Positions 24,150 through 37,276 of a stretch of 64,000 bases of DNA are shown here, piece by piece (within the stretch, counting starts at the first letter, position 1; each line of letters opens with the position of its first letter). The stretch is from the NCBI GenBank assembly GCA_014898415.1, contig RCTD01000006.1:1674001-1738000 (forward strand), read 5' to 3'. The notes under the pieces were generated by a model. It did no database searches and had not been told where the DNA came from. It worked only from the letters and a program-made list of their open reading frames with translations. Source of the stretch: Stromatinia cepivora (Eukaryota; Ascomycota; Leotiomycetes; Helotiales; Sclerotiniaceae). A program made the translations under genes and the position numbers.

Positions 24150-26407
24150 ATGGTCCCTCGCAACCTCAGCGAATCCCAGCTTCGCCCCGAACCAGAACGC
24201 GCTCCTTCAAATAGTACCAAAATATCATACAGATCTCACTCTTCATCTTTCGAAGCAGATGACGAGAGATCTAGCTCTGCCGATCACGATAGTATGGGTC
24301 CCGATATTGGTTCTGCTCATAGAGATGTTCCTGCTCAGTATGCAGGTGAGGATACACGATTGACGAGTCGGAAAGAGTTGTCGGGATGGTACGCATACGG
24401 ATTTGCTGCAGAGGTTTTCGTCATTTGTGGTATTGGTACGTCTTGAGGTATTTTCTTTGATCTTATATTTGGGTTATTGGAGTAAAAATGGTCGAGTTGT
24501 TTGCCGTTCGATGAGACCTATCCATCGAGGCTTAAAGGGGTAGTATTGTCAGCCTTGTCCTAGACAAACTTATCAATGACGGCATTGTACCTCCAAATAT
24601 GCGAGTTTCATTACAAAAGTTTAGGTTTTAAGCTTGTTAGAAATTGTAATTTACTTAGGCTAACGGGTATACTTCAGGCTCATTCATCCCGATTACTTTG
24701 GAACAATTGGCAAGAGAGAATGGAGTCTTACTTTCAGATCCAACACAACCATGCGGTTCAAGCTCCACACATCTACCTCCAGGTTTACATCCAGGAAGTG
24801 CAAAAGATTCACAATGTGTAATTTATCTTGGTGGCCTACAGATAAATACGGCTAGTTTTGCTATGTATAGTTTCTCCCTGAGTGTTCTCTTCCAGGCAAT
24901 ATTGGTTGTTTCAATCAGCTGTGCCGCAGATCATGGAAATTACCGCAAACGATTATTGTTATTTTTCGCATTCGCCGGATCTATAACGACTATGCTATTT
25001 TTGACGGTTGTCCCGAAAGTTTACTTGCTAGGGGCTCTTTTGGCAATAATCTCAAATACGTGCTTTGGGGCAAGTTTTGTGCTGTTAAATTCATTTCTTC
25101 CCCTCCTCGTTCGACATCATCCGAAAGCTCAATATGGCACACCAGATTTTTCACCTGAGTTTCGTCCAAGTTCCGTTGATGGAAGCCCTCCGGAACACTC
25201 GCTAAACGAGCCAGAAGTTGCGGTGTGTGATGAAAGAAGTTCACTCCTACCACATAACAGAATCTCCTCGCAGGCTTCCGATGTAGCTGAACCGTTTCCA
25301 TCATCCAAAGATTCCACTTCAATTGAGCTTCAATTATCTACTCAAATATCTTCGACTGGTATAGGAATCGGTTATAGCGCTGGACTTTTTCTGCAATGCG
25401 TATCCATTGTTATTATTTGGTTGCTTAAAGGCACAACCTTTTCCCTACGACTGGTATTATTCTTCATAGGATTATGGTGGTTCCTCTTCACAATTCCTGC
25501 CGCGTTATGGCTCCGCCCTAGACCAGGACCACCATTACCACCCACGAGCAATGAAAATTCAAAAGGCTCAAGAAGTTGGTTGGCTTATATTATTTACGCC
25601 TGGTCATCACTATTTCGCACTGTAAAACTCGCCCGACGATTAAAAGATATCACTCTTTTTCTAGCAGCTTGGTTCCTCCTCTCCGATGCTATCGCCACGG
25701 TCTCGGGAACTGCAGTCCTCTATGCTAAAACACAACTTCGCATGGCACCCGAAGCACTCGGTCTCATTAATGTGATTACTACTACGGCCGGTGTTCTAGG
25801 TGCATTTTCATGGGCAGCCATTTCTCGCACTCTAAACCTAAAACCCCATCAAACAATTCTCGCTTGCATATGTATTTTCGAAATGATCCCGCTCTACGGT
25901 CTTCTTGGATTTCTCCCCATCGTCAAAAGATGGAACGTCATCGGTCTCCAGCAGCCCTGGGAAATGTATCCTCTCGGCTTCATTTATGGTTTCGTCCTCG
26001 GAGGCCTAAGTAGTTATTGTCGCTCTCTATTTGGTGAACTCATACCTCCTGGATCGGAAGCAGCATTTTATGCTCTATATGCCATTACGGACAAGGGATC
26101 CAGTGTATTTGGACCGGCCATTGTAGGTGCAATCGTAGATCGAATGGGAGAAATTAGACCAGCGTTTTGGTTTCTGGCCGTTCTAGTTGGATTGCCCGCT
26201 CCGTTGATATATTTCGTTAATGTGGAGAGGGGTAAGAAAGAAGGTGCAAGGTTGGCGGAGATTATTGAGGGTTTTAAGATTAAGGATGCGGAGAGTGCGA
26301 GTGAGGGGAGTACGGGATCGAGCATTGATCATGAGAGTGGGCAGGATGAAAGACTTATTAATCCTCATGATGTGGAGAATGAAAGAAGAGAGAGAAATGA
26401 GAGATGA
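24150..26407 (+). CDS. ATG22: Autophagy-related protein 22, vacuolar amino-acid effluxer
   Basis: Major-facilitator-type vacuolar membrane permease that exports amino acids released by autophagic degradation. Two exons, 24150-24435 and 24678-26407 (gtacgt..cag intron, phase 1), give 671 residues. The junction restores the family motif: [37 protein letters not shown]. Later features are a family-typical extended luminal/cytosolic loop after the second membrane segments, two blocks of hydrophobic helices (about a dozen in all), and [20 protein letters not shown] and [40 protein letters not shown], both Atg22 hallmarks. The N-terminal ~75 residues are hydrophilic and Ser-rich; the C-terminal ~60 are charged. 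The unspliced intron would insert stops, so the second exon alone appears as an ORF. Divergent from MED14. Confidence 0.95.
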
Positions 26408-29027
26408 CATGATTTTAAGTGATGATTTGGCGATTACTTAGCGATTCAATTTGGTGTTTAGCGGGAAAGTATATTGCAAAGGGATTTCGATTGTATAGGA
26501 TGATTCACTATATCAACATCATATTTGGTATATGTAGATAGTTGGGGTTAGTGATTTTGGATCAGGAGAAGAGAAGAAGGAAGGCATGGTACGATCCGAT
26601 GCGGCGTGGCGTTTACATCAGAATGAATGAAAATTGAATGAGAATTGCATGAATTGGATATGGTTGTTAGGGAATAAAATATAGGGAATTAATTAAATCA
26701 AATGAACTGAACTGAACTGAACTGAAATGGAACATTTGATGAAATAAAATGAAACGAAATAAAATGAAATGGATGGATTGAAATCAATTTTGGTACATGT
26801 AGATATATATAAGTAGTTGAATGTGTATAATGGTAAAATGGTAAAGTGCTCATTGAGGTACGCATATACTAGATATCTAGGTAGATGGATAGATTATTGT
26901 GAAGCGACTGAGTGAGTACCTAAGTGAGTAAGTGAGTGAGGAGGTGAGTGAGGGAGGGAGGAAAGAAATAAGGTTATTAGGTATGTAGGTATGTTTTTGT
27001 TGTTTTAGGGTAATGCAGATGTTAATGCAGATGTTAATGCTAATGCCAATGCTAATGCCAATACTGGATTTGGTGTTGGTGTTGGTGTTGGTGTTGGTGT
27101 TGGTGTTTGTTATTGGGGTGGGATGAAAGGAGATGGGATGGGGGATGAGAGGTAGGGTGTGAGGTGTGGTGTGGTGTGGGATATGAAATATCGATGATAT
27201 AATGATTCAGAGGAGATTCTTCCCTACATTGAGATTCTTATATCGAGATGATAGATACATGAGCTGGTACTCAGAGATGATAATATCAAAATGATCTATT
27301 GTCGGGATATTTATACATTCCCCCAGACGAAGCAAAGAGGGGTAATTATAAAGATCTAAGATCTAAACTAAACTAAAGTTGAGCATTAGCATTAGAGAGG
27401 ATAGTGGATAGAGATGTGGGTGGGATGAGATGAGAATTTGTATATAGATGAGAAAAAGAAAGAAGAAAGATAGTGATATAGAAAGAGAGATAAAAAAAAA
27501 GAGAGAGAGTTTTGGTTGATGCTGGATCATTCGGATATGATATTATGATTATATGATGTATATGTATATAAATATAACAATCTGATTGTCTAAAGGAGTT
27601 ACTTTGAGCTGTAGAATGAGGGGAGGAGAGATAGTGAAGGGAGTAAGAGAAAGGGGGGGAAAGATGATAGACTACTCAACAACAACAGAGGAAATGTAAA
27701 TCATAACAGATTTAGAAATTGAGTTTTGATAAAAAATTTCTATTCATGGATGATATTTCCTTCACCATGTTTTTGTAGTCGATATACTTGTCCACAACTT
27801 CCATCTCTTCTCATCCCCCTTTACTTTATTTCCTGATGATCTATACTCGCAGTCCAAGTCACCAGGTTTTTCCCTTTCTTTTCCATCCTCACTGCCTGGG
27901 GTTCGTAAGCTTTTTGGGTATGTTTTAAGCCCCGAAGCGGGAAAGAGGCAGACAGTAGGCAAGATATAGAATGCCCGTCAAGACCAATAACAAGACATGC
28001 AAGAAATGATGTATGGACTAGCCTATTGACTTCTCCTTGATTGTGCATTGAATCGAATTGATTCAGAAGAACACAGAGTGAACCGATCGATTTTGATATG
28101 CTATGATATCATTCAGCCGTCACTGCGAAGAACTGTAGGCAGGAATAATCCATTCCAAGGGAAGCAAAGGAAGAAAGCAAGAAAGGTCAGCAAAATGAGA
28201 AGAGAAAAGAAATAATTGTAAAAGTAGATAGATACCCTCGTCATGTGACCAACCTCAAAGGGAAGCGTACCACTAGCGAATCTCTAGCCCCTTCCCCTTC
28301 ATTATAAGTAGTACCTTCTTTTCATAGTGTAGCAATCAAGAATGAATAATATACAATACCAATAATAGTACTATGCAATTAGGTACCACCGAAGTGATAC
28401 CAACAGTTACAAACGGATGCGAAGTAATCGGATGGAAATGATGACCTGCTGAATGAGCTGCCGATAGAATATTTTGTATACATATAAATGGCTGAATAAT
28501 AAGTACGTACAGATACAAGTTCGATCTTTCTCTTTTCCCTCTTTTTTTTTCTGGAATAGAATAATTTAAAACCCAGTCAGAAAATGAAATGAATTGAAAT
28601 GAAATAGTATGTAAGGCTAAGAAGAAAACACGCAAGTAAATGCAAAGATGGTATCAATGAAGAATAATCTTTTTCCATTCGCTACAAAATGACGGCGAAG
28701 GAATGCAAGAAGGCAAACGGGCGCAGGAAACAATAGAGCAAGAATGCATAGAACAGTGGGTATGAAGCAATCTGGTGACTGTGACTTTTCGTGGGTATGT
28801 TTTCGCATGCGTCCGTTGCTCGTTCATCGTTACTTCGTTTCAAGGATTTGTGTGAGAGGAGTGCTACGTAGGTAACAGGGGTTTTCCGGGTATATGGTTC
28901 GTATTCGACAGTGATGTGATGTGTTTATTCCCTTTCCTGTCTTTTTTATCTTATTTTTCCTGTAACAAGATGGAATGGAAAGAGTGAAAAGACGGAAAGA
29001 GATGAGGATGAGGAGAAGATAGACTGT
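26408..29027. other. Convergent spacer with simple repeats
   Basis: 2.6 kb between the ends of ATG22 (+) and the SDR gene (-). It holds short arrays: CTGAA pentamers (26703-26724), GAGTGAG-type words (26910-26960) and a GGTGTT hexamer run (27066-27106) preceded by AATGC(T/C) units. No ORF resembles a known protein. Confidence 0.55.
27066..27106. repeat. (GGTGTT)n hexanucleotide run
   Basis: Six GGTGTT units after a stretch of ATGTTAATGCAG and AATGCTAATGCC repeats (27010-27062). Non-coding as far as can be seen. Confidence 0.9.
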
Positions 29028-30352
29028 CTATTTTGCAACAGGCCACCAGCCTATCCTGATGTAACTATCAATCATACCCTGCAACAAGTCTTTTGTAAGT
29101 TTTGGGTAATCATATTTGAACCCAACCACTTTCTCAAGTCTGCTCCCATCCATGCTCAAATCGGTATCCTTCAATAATTCCTTCTCCATGAATGGTGTAA
29201 GAGGGCCTGGTCGTGTAATACCCGCCTCCTCGAGAAGATCCGCCCAGGGACCTAGGACCTCTTCGTTGATATCATCCACAACACTATCCATATTCAACTT
29301 TGCGAAAGTGCTAATCAATTGTCCTTGGAATCCAGTTTTGATGTCAAAAATCTGGCCGATAAGTTCGGCGATAGATCCTTGAGATGTTTCCCCCTTGTCC
29401 ACAACATTGAAAATAGGGATCTTGCCCATAGATGTGACATCCCAGTTTGATTTCCCAGAGGCATACCATTCGGCGACGGCCCAAAGAGCTTTGCAGGTAT
29501 CATTTATGTTGACTGTGTTTACGCGCAAATCCTTCGTCCAAAGCCATTTCATCTCTTCGTTGAGATGTTGATAGATGCGTGCCATGGTGAGGGCGGTAGG
29601 AACGAATTGTGAGGCATATTCGCCGTATACATGTGCCAAACGAACAATGATGAGGTTTAGTCTAAGTAAAATTGGATGTTAGTGGAAAGAACTAAGGGCA
29701 ATATGAGTCTCTCCAAACACCTCTTCATGTACCCGTCGCAGCCAGGCGAAAGATGCAGATAAGGAATTCAAACTCACCCCTCAATCTTAGCCAATTCCTC
29801 CTCAGCTTGTAATTTAAAAGTCGCAATTTTACTCCAAGGCTTCAACTTATCCCCTTCTTTACTTGGTGTCGAATCAGATTTGTATACCATTCCCGTACTC
29901 AGCTCTACGAAAGCTTTGACACCTCTCTTTGCAGCCTCTTTTCCCACCGCAATACTCAATGCCAATGAGCGCACCTTGTAGACTTCATCTTCTTGTGAAT
30001 ATCTTGTCTCTCCTCCACAGTTGAAAACATAATCCCATTGTTTCCCATTCGCGCGATCGAATATTCTCGGCAGTGATTCTGAAAAGCCGTACGTAAGATA
30101 TTAGACGAATGAAGACACGACATGAAAGGGTAAAGGGGGTATTAACATACGCTCTTTACTAGCATCTGCTTGCATGAATTTATCATTCGAACAAGCATCC
30201 GCGAATTCCGGTGCCAGCCATGCCAATTGTGGTAGCACTTTATCCACAATCCGTACTTCAGATGCTAGATTGTTTTTATGAATATGTAATGCAAGAAATC
30301 GTCCTATGTATCCGAGACCTCCGATGATCAGAACTGCTGGCTTCTCCGCCAT
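29028..30352 (-). CDS. Extended SDR-family (NAD-dependent epimerase/dehydratase-like) protein
   Basis: Exons 30352-30151, 30078-29778 and 29661-29028 (introns gtatgt..cag, gtgagt..tag), phase-perfect, 378 residues. The N-terminus VLIIGGLGYIGRFLALHI is a Rossmann NAD(P)-binding fold with GxxGxxG at residues 11-17. Then come VFNCGGETRYSQEDEVYKVR, the SDR-like VELSTGMVYKSDSTP, LKPWSKIATFKLQAEEEL and the extended-SDR LIIVRLAHVYGEY. The usual catalytic YxxxK is not present as such: the Lys is there but Ile stands where Tyr is expected (IATFK). The C-terminal half (KTGFQGQLISTFAKLNMDSVVDDINEEVLGPWADLLEEAGI) resembles fungal proteins annotated as NAD-dependent epimerase/dehydratase. Substrate unknown. 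The missing Tyr suggests a binding or regulatory role, or an atypical catalyst. Confidence 0.85.
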
Positions 30353-30744
30353 GTTTGTGTATATTTCGCCTGGTGTTGGTACTTGGGAGTTCTTGGGAGT
30401 TCTTGGAACAATGAAAAGATGTGTCGCGCAGAAACGATGAGGTGTGGATTTGTGGGTGAAAGTTGAAGATTGAAGAAGAGGTATTATGGTCTTCTTGTGG
30501 TCTGTGGTTATCCTTCAAAGTATTTAATATGGAGATGTTGAGAGAAGAGGAAACCCAAGAGGATGGTCTTCCCGTGTTCTTAAATTAAAGAAATACTAAA
30601 CTATGCTTGTAGATGAACAACTCTCAAAGTAGTTTTTTCGTGAAATCTAATTTGGAAAGTCGTATGTGGTAGGGCTTTGAGAAAGTTTAATCTAACCTGT
30701 ATGTGTGCGGCGAGGGGGGATATTTCCCTTGCCTTGTTGGTTTT

Positions 30745-30795
30745 GTCTTGGGTCTTGGGTCTTGGGTCTTGGGTCTTGGGTCTTGGGTCTTGGGT
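30745..30795. repeat. (TCTTGGG)n heptanucleotide array
   Basis: Seven near-perfect copies of TCTTGGG, followed by degenerate ggtggtcttggt units. It lies about 390 bp upstream of the SDR start codon. Confidence 0.93.
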
Positions 30796-32047
30796 GGTCT
30801 GTCTTGGTGATCTTGGTGGTCTCGGTGGTCCTCTTTTTGGAGTAGTAGTTTATATGCAAGAATCTGGAGACGAGATTTGTAGACATTAAAAGTAATCATT
30901 AATATCAAGTAATAGAATAGTAAGGTTGACATCTTCATTTTGCCAACTCCGGATGAAGGTTTCCTAGACCCTTTTTTTGCCTTTTTGGGTGAAGAAACAC
31001 ACGAGTATCTAATTACAATATGTCTATGATAGGGGGTGTTTTCTTATTTTCATTTTCTACTTATTCATTTCTCCTTCTCTTCCTAGCTACCTTGATACTA
31101 TCCATGTTTCAGTCAATATCAATTTGTCTAGTTAATAAGGTAATAAAGGTAATAATAATATATTCTAGGGCACCTTGATTGTTGTGGACAACATATTTTC
31201 CTGAAGGATCGTCAGCTACGAAATGGAGATGTATGCGGGCGAAGCGGCAGAGCAGAAACCAAGTGAAAATCTACAAATCAGGAAGGAGGAATTCTTTGAA
31301 GTAGTGTGTAGTCTAAGTGTAAAAGAAACTGTACCTAGCTAACGCCGTACATAATATAATCTCAGCATGCATACATGTTACGCCACAGGAAAAGGAATGA
31401 AAAAAGAAAGAAGATTGAAGATTGAAGATTGAAGATACACAAAATGTTATGGTGCAGTGCAAGCCAGTTACCACACAGATTTTGGCAAGTTCAAAAGTTT
31501 TTGAGGCTTTTCCTTCTTGTCAGTATCAAGTGGCATGAATGATCGACTTGCATCTGCATCTGCAATAGAACAGAGAGCATAAGGTAGAATCAAGAAGCCT
31601 TGTTCTCGGGAGTCATGCAATATTTACTTGGGGACACTTTCTAGGTTCTGCTGCAAAAGCTCCTCGATGTGATATGACGATGATGGATGAGATGGTGAAC
31701 AATCAAACGTTCATTTGCTTGCTTGCATATTACGATACGTCTCTCTCCCACAAAAGAAGATCGTCATGAGGTATCGGTATGGTCCTGCAGTTGTCAAATT
31801 GTTAAAAGGTGGATTCTCAAATATTAATTGGCTATACTTGATGATCCTCATTTATATCCCCATATATATATATCAAGCAAAGCACTTTCGCAACATGGTT
31901 TAAAAAAGGGTCGAAAGAAACATCTCATTTTGATTGATGTTTTCAGGGGGTTTTTTTTAAATCACTATACATTACGTATTGCAACTTTGAAAGTTCTGAC
32001 CCCAATTCCGAGTAGTATTCTTGAATCTTAAATTTTGAATCTTGAGC

Positions 32048-32550
32048 TTGATATTTTATATTTGGTGTTTTATATTTGATATTTGATATTTGATATTTAA
32101 TATTTAATATTTAATATTTAATATTTAATATTTAATATTTAATATTTAATATTTAATATTTAATATTTTATATTTGATATTTTATATTTGATATTTGATA
32201 TTTGATATTTGATATTTGATATTTAATATTTAATATTTAATATTTAATATTTTATATTTAATATTTTATATTTGATATTTGATATTTGATATTTGATATT
32301 TGATATTTGATATTTGATGTTTTATATTCTACATTTGATATTTGATATTTGATATTTGATATTTGATATTTGATATTTGATATTTGATATTTGATATTTG
32401 ATATTTGATATTTGATATTTGATATTTGATATTTGATATTTGATATTTGATATTTGATATTTGATATTTGATATTTGATATTTGATATTTGATATTTGAT
32501 ATTTGATGTTTTATATTCTACATTTGATATTTTATATTTGATACTTGTTA
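32048..32550. repeat. Heptanucleotide satellite (TTTGATA / TTTAATA variants)
   Basis: About 500 bp of period-7 repeats in blocks: TTTGATA, then TTTAATA, then TTTGATA again. A variant segment, gatgttttatattctacatt, occurs twice (near 32317 and 32501), so part of the array looks duplicated as a larger unit of about 184 bp. The long ORF on the minus strand (repeated ISNIKYQ) is a by-product of the period. Confidence 0.95.
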
Positions 32551-35500
32551 CTAGATAATATTCTGTAAACAACGTTCTACATTCTAGGATTTCAACCCGA
32601 GATGCTTCCAGAGTTCCATTGCAGGTGCTTCTAGAAGATTATCTTCCTTGTTACTCTTCGGCCCCTGTCTTGTTACTTGTCAATTTCAATTTTAGTTGCC
32701 GCTTCCTGCGGATGCTACCACTATTAGTTTACCAAACTTCAAGGATAACACGGTACGTACACCTTACAAAATTCCCTCCGTTATATTATGGAGACTTTTA
32801 AGTATGAAATGTTAAAGGCAGCATTGAAGTTTCATTAGGTATGTCGAACGAGTTTCGGTACTTTGACAATTTTCCTATCCTTGTTTGTATCTTTTTTCCC
32901 TACCGAGTAGTTCCGATGAAAAGCCCCTCTACCTAGTACAGGCAGAATGTTTTCGCATTAATCTCCTTATGCCTACCTACCGGGTCAGCAAGTGGCTAGG
33001 ACGCTAGATTCAAGTACAGATAAGGGGGGCATAGTTCGAGGCAAACATCATGACGAAAAAGCTAAATCTGTACAGAATTTAACAAGCGCAGGCCTCAATT
33101 CCCCCAATCATTGCGCACGCATAGGCAATTAAGTTCAATTGTGAGATTCGATAGATCAGGAGGGGCGAACTATAATGGTTTTTTTTTCTTAAGATCCAAG
33201 GTTCAAAGTGGCCAATACAGATAGATATATGGCATCCGCAAATGCCGAGCACAACGCTGAGAGACTTGGCAAAGCGATCAAAAATACTTCGGCCGCCGAC
33301 GATAACCTTTTCAGTATTCAAACATCATATCGAGCCTCCATAACTTGGCAAGATTCATAAGACAAGAGGGCTGCTAGGTTTTGTTTTCATTGGATATTGT
33401 TCCACTGGGTCATCGGGTTCATGCAGGAACAATCAAGAAGAGAAGTTCTCTAAACTCACTCGCCTGCATACAAGTAGTATGCAAGTCATATCAACTTCAT
33501 TTAACCCTCCTTCTTTGACCTTCCATCTCCTGCATAGAAATTTTTGAAACGGAAATTGTAAGGTGGCGATCCCATCTTGTTGTGTTGATTGTTCCGAACA
33601 CCTGCATATCACTGTTCCATCGCATAAATGCGAATTTCATTTTGTAGCGTTTTTGGTTACAATTACTTTTTTTCGGCGTCACATGCATGAGAATGATGCA
33701 TACAAAGTCGTGGCAGATAAGTACCGACTTTCTAGAAGGATTCGAGAATTTCCGAAAGAATTTCTTTTGCTGCAGGAGATGTACACGGCAAATGAGGAAT
33801 GTTTCTTTTGGGGAATACGTATATCAATCTTTCATTTGCGATGAAATTGTATCTGTCATTTTTGCATGAACAAATTTGCAATACGAGGTTTGATGTTATT
33901 TTGAGGGGCTGAATGTCTTTAAAATTCCAAATCTTAGCACAAGTGTGAACGTTTGATAGAAAGACCGGGTTTCATAGGGTATCATTAATAGAAAGGCTTT
34001 GACTTTCAATCACCCCATATTCGTATTCTGAATGAGTGGGGAATAGGGATTGCTCGTGGATTGGATTTCTTTCGCGAAGGCTATTTTCCTAATATCAGTA
34101 TGCTATGATATTGTTGGCACTCTATCGATCAACCTTTCCCGGAAAGGGGGGAAGGGTCAAAATACTGGATTCCTAACAATGAGGGTTTCTTTGTAACTTC
34201 ATCGCGCTACTCGATCCTATACAACCTCTTCTCACTTTGCCCACTCCCTCTTACCGAATAATGAACCTAAACAGGGTTCACACTCTTTCTCCAAAAAAAC
34301 TTCGGCCGATAACGTCCTAATAACACGAGAAAGTACAATCCATCCACTATAAATCCGCCCATTCCTTGACACCGCGGCGTTTCCGGCATATAGATTCAAC
34401 GCTCACGAATTTCCATGCTCTATTCCTCTTAAATTCTACCCACTCCTACTCCTCTTCCTTAATACCATGGACTCACAACCCCCAATATATTCATTGTACA
34501 CTTTGCGCCGTGTTAGGATATACAAGATACAGATCTGTATATCAAACCCATATGCAACTTAGCATATGGATATCCAAATGAAAGACTAGGATTTGTGTTG
34601 TGTGCGAACTCGAAGCCACAGATGGGATATAACGAGAGGTATAGTATGTTAGAGCGTGAACTAAGGCTGACCCTGATGCTGAATAAGTGGTTGATAAGTA
34701 TCCATCTAATTCGTAATTACATCTCTGCAATATATCATCTAAACCTGTGCAGCCTGAACCCATACAACCTGTATATAACAATAACACCAGAAATATCCAT
34801 ACTGGTAAAGTCCGTATGGATATAGATATCGGTAGGATCTTACATATGAATAGTAGACAGACTAGAAATTAGAAATTAGAAATTAGATGAGCTTACAAGT
34901 TCTTGTGCGTGAACGCGAATCGATATAAAGAGGGGTTTCTACGACGAATCACGGACTACGGACTATGGGAACTGAGGATGAGGTTTTGGGTCTTGGTATG
35001 GTGGAGGATTGAGTAGGAGGGTGAGAGGGATATTTAGTTTTTGTGATGGTGTGTTTGATGTGATGTGATGTGATGGGATGTTTTTTGAGGTGATGTGATG
35101 GGAGATATATATATGTGTATGGAAGTTTTGAACTGGTGTAGATTTGGATCGTTGCAGTTTTGTAATCTTGTTATATGCTTGTAGGTTTATATCGGGAGAA
35201 ATGTATAGTGGTAATGTAGGGCGAGTAATGATGTGAGTTCGATGTAGATATGAAAGTTTTTGATCTATCTGTTAATTAATGGATGAATGGCATTTAGATT
35301 ATTTTACTCCTATGAGCTATCTCTATGTAATTTGGGCTTTGGGACTTTGGTGGCGCAATGGAAAAGATATAGATGTAGGTCTTTTTTAATGATTATTCAT
35401 CAACAACTAGATAGATATCATTATTAAATGAATTTACCAAATCAAATAATTTATTACAGAATAATACCTAGATAGGCATCTGTTTATAATATCAAATAGT

Positions 35501-36006
35501 GAATATAAAATCTAGACCAAATCAACTCATATATATATAAATATATTCCCACACCTTTACACCTTTACATCATTTCATTTATTCCAATCCCTTCTCATCT
35601 ATATCAAAAACATCCACTCGATTTACTCGAATGCGAAAAGAATCTACAGATACCTATCTATACTAGATACGTATATACATATCAAACACAGACACAAATC
35701 ACCTATCTAGATAGCCTCCCACACTCCTCCGAGAACATCACCAAATCCATGAGTTGAGATGAGTACATAAAAATCATCCAAACTTATGATCTTTCTACCA
35801 ATCAACCAATACTCACCTCACCGGAAGTAGCTAACCGGTACCATTAAAATCGATATCCTTTTCATAATTCTATTAACAAATCAAAAGAAAGATATTCTTT
35901 ATTTATCTTACTCATGGAATTTTTCGAAAGATTTGAGGGTATGAATATCTAATATACCAAAATATCGTAGAGCGGGAAGTTTCCACTTCAAAATATAGGG
36001 TAAAAT

Positions 36007-36040
36007 AGCTCACCGGGAATAGATTTCTTTCCGGTGAGCT
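36007..36040. repeat. Perfect 10-bp inverted repeat (AGCTCACCGG / CCGGTGAGCT)
   Basis: Arms 36007-36016 and 36031-36040 with a 14-nt spacer; a third, partial copy (ccggtgaac) follows at 36042-36050, and ctcaccgg also occurs near 35818. It may be a remnant of an inverted-repeat element or a structured site; no gene is attached. Confidence 0.6.
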
Positions 36041-36371
36041 CCCGGTGAACTACCTACTTTACCTAAAGAAATTTACTTTTTGATAAGTTCATTTTTTACA
36101 TTTTTTTCCCAAATGATCAAAAGAATGATTTTTCTCGTTTATTTACATCTCACCTCTCAATTCATCCATCAATATACCATCAAAAAAAGCTCAATAATTA
36201 CAATACAAACCGTAACAACTCACCATCAACACACATCATCCATCCATCCACAACCCCACATTTAGCCCACTCCAAATCCTCCACCCCACCAATAAAAGCC
36301 AACTCTCCTCCCTCACAAAAACAACAAGAATACCCCAAAACTAATGCAAAAAATCACAAACAAAAAGTAAA

Positions 36372-36475
36372 TGAGCCCCGCAGGACTCGAACCTGCAATC
36401 TTTTGATGGCCGGAATCAGCTATAATTTTCGTATAGAAGTCGAAGTCAAACGCGTTGCCATTGCGCCAGAAGCCC
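36372..36475 (-). tRNA. tRNA-Arg (anticodon UCG) with a 32-nt intron
   Basis: On the minus strand, exon 36475-36440 ends in the anticodon loop CTTCGA, the intron is 36439-36408, and the second exon 36407-36372 starts ATCAAA. The mature length is 72 nt. The acceptor arms GGGCTTC/GGGGCTC pair with G-U wobbles; the D arm is GGCGCAATGGCAACGCG; the anticodon stem is TTTGA/TCAAA; the T arm is GCAGG-TTCGAGT-CCTGC. The anticodon TCG reads CGA codons. The intron sits one base 3' of the anticodon, the canonical nuclear position. No CCA is encoded, as in eukaryotes. Confidence 0.93.
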
Positions 36476-37276
36476 GAGGGTTTTTGATTGGTAGGTTGTG
36501 GGGTTTGGGGGATATATTTGTTGCATCTAGAGTGTGTACAGAGGTTGAAAGGATAAGTAATGTAAGACATTTTTGATTTATATATTACCAAATAGATATT
36601 GAATTGTCCCCCCTCCAAAATTTAAGATTTCGATCAATAATCTTATGATTTTAAAAATTTCGAAACTTGTAAATAGATTTTTGAATAAAAAATTAGAGAT
36701 TTTGAAAAATCTAAATGATTTTTATTAAAAAAACAAAATTTTATAATACTTTAACCAATTCATTTTTATTATATAAATTTTCAATTAATATAACGATATA
36801 ATTGATTAAGACCCCTATTTGTAGAACAAGCATGATCATTTTTTGGCGTGTTTTACAATACTTCCCCCATCAACCTCCGTAGTGGGTTTCGGGGAAAATA
36901 GTGGGGATAGGGATGAAGATGAATTGTGAGGTGTGAAATGGTGAATTGAGGCATTGTGGGATTGAGGGGAGAGATTAGAAGAAGAGGGCTTTTGAATGGA
37001 TGGGTATATATTTGATGTCGACTCTTGTGTAATTTTGTAAATGTGAAATGTAAGAGAGGAATACTAGGTGTATAGGTACACACATATATAATAGAGGAAA
37101 AACAGAGCAGAATGAAGGGTATATAATAAATGGTTGAATGATTTCGAATAAACGGTTTTCAATGGTAAACAATCAATGCTCCTTTATTTTCATATCTCAT
37201 GCAAACATAACACATATCCCATCACATCTATCTAAACTTTCCCCATCACATACCACGCTTTCACTCTACTATCTAT
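36476..37276. other. AT-rich spacer between tRNA-Arg and CAP2
   Basis: 36600-36840 is strongly AT-rich with many A/T runs, suggesting decayed repeat DNA or a RIP relic. No terminal repeats or coding signal could be recognised. The right part holds the capping protein 3' UTR. Confidence 0.5.

Larger units (their letters stand above)
30353..36371. other. Six-kilobase gene-poor spacer with simple repeats
   Basis: No ORF over about 100 codons apart from one made of repeats. The visible contents are a TCTTGGG heptamer array, a large TTTGATA/TTTAATA heptamer array, a perfect 10-bp hairpin near 36007-36040 and several AT-rich stretches. It carries the promoter of the SDR gene at its left end and the tRNA gene at its right edge. 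I see no protein gene. Confidence 0.55.

Noticed and set aside
32258..32572. 104-codon minus-strand ORF of repeated KYQISNI
   Set aside because: Pure consequence of a period-7 satellite (7 codons per 21 bases without stop); no non-repetitive sequence.
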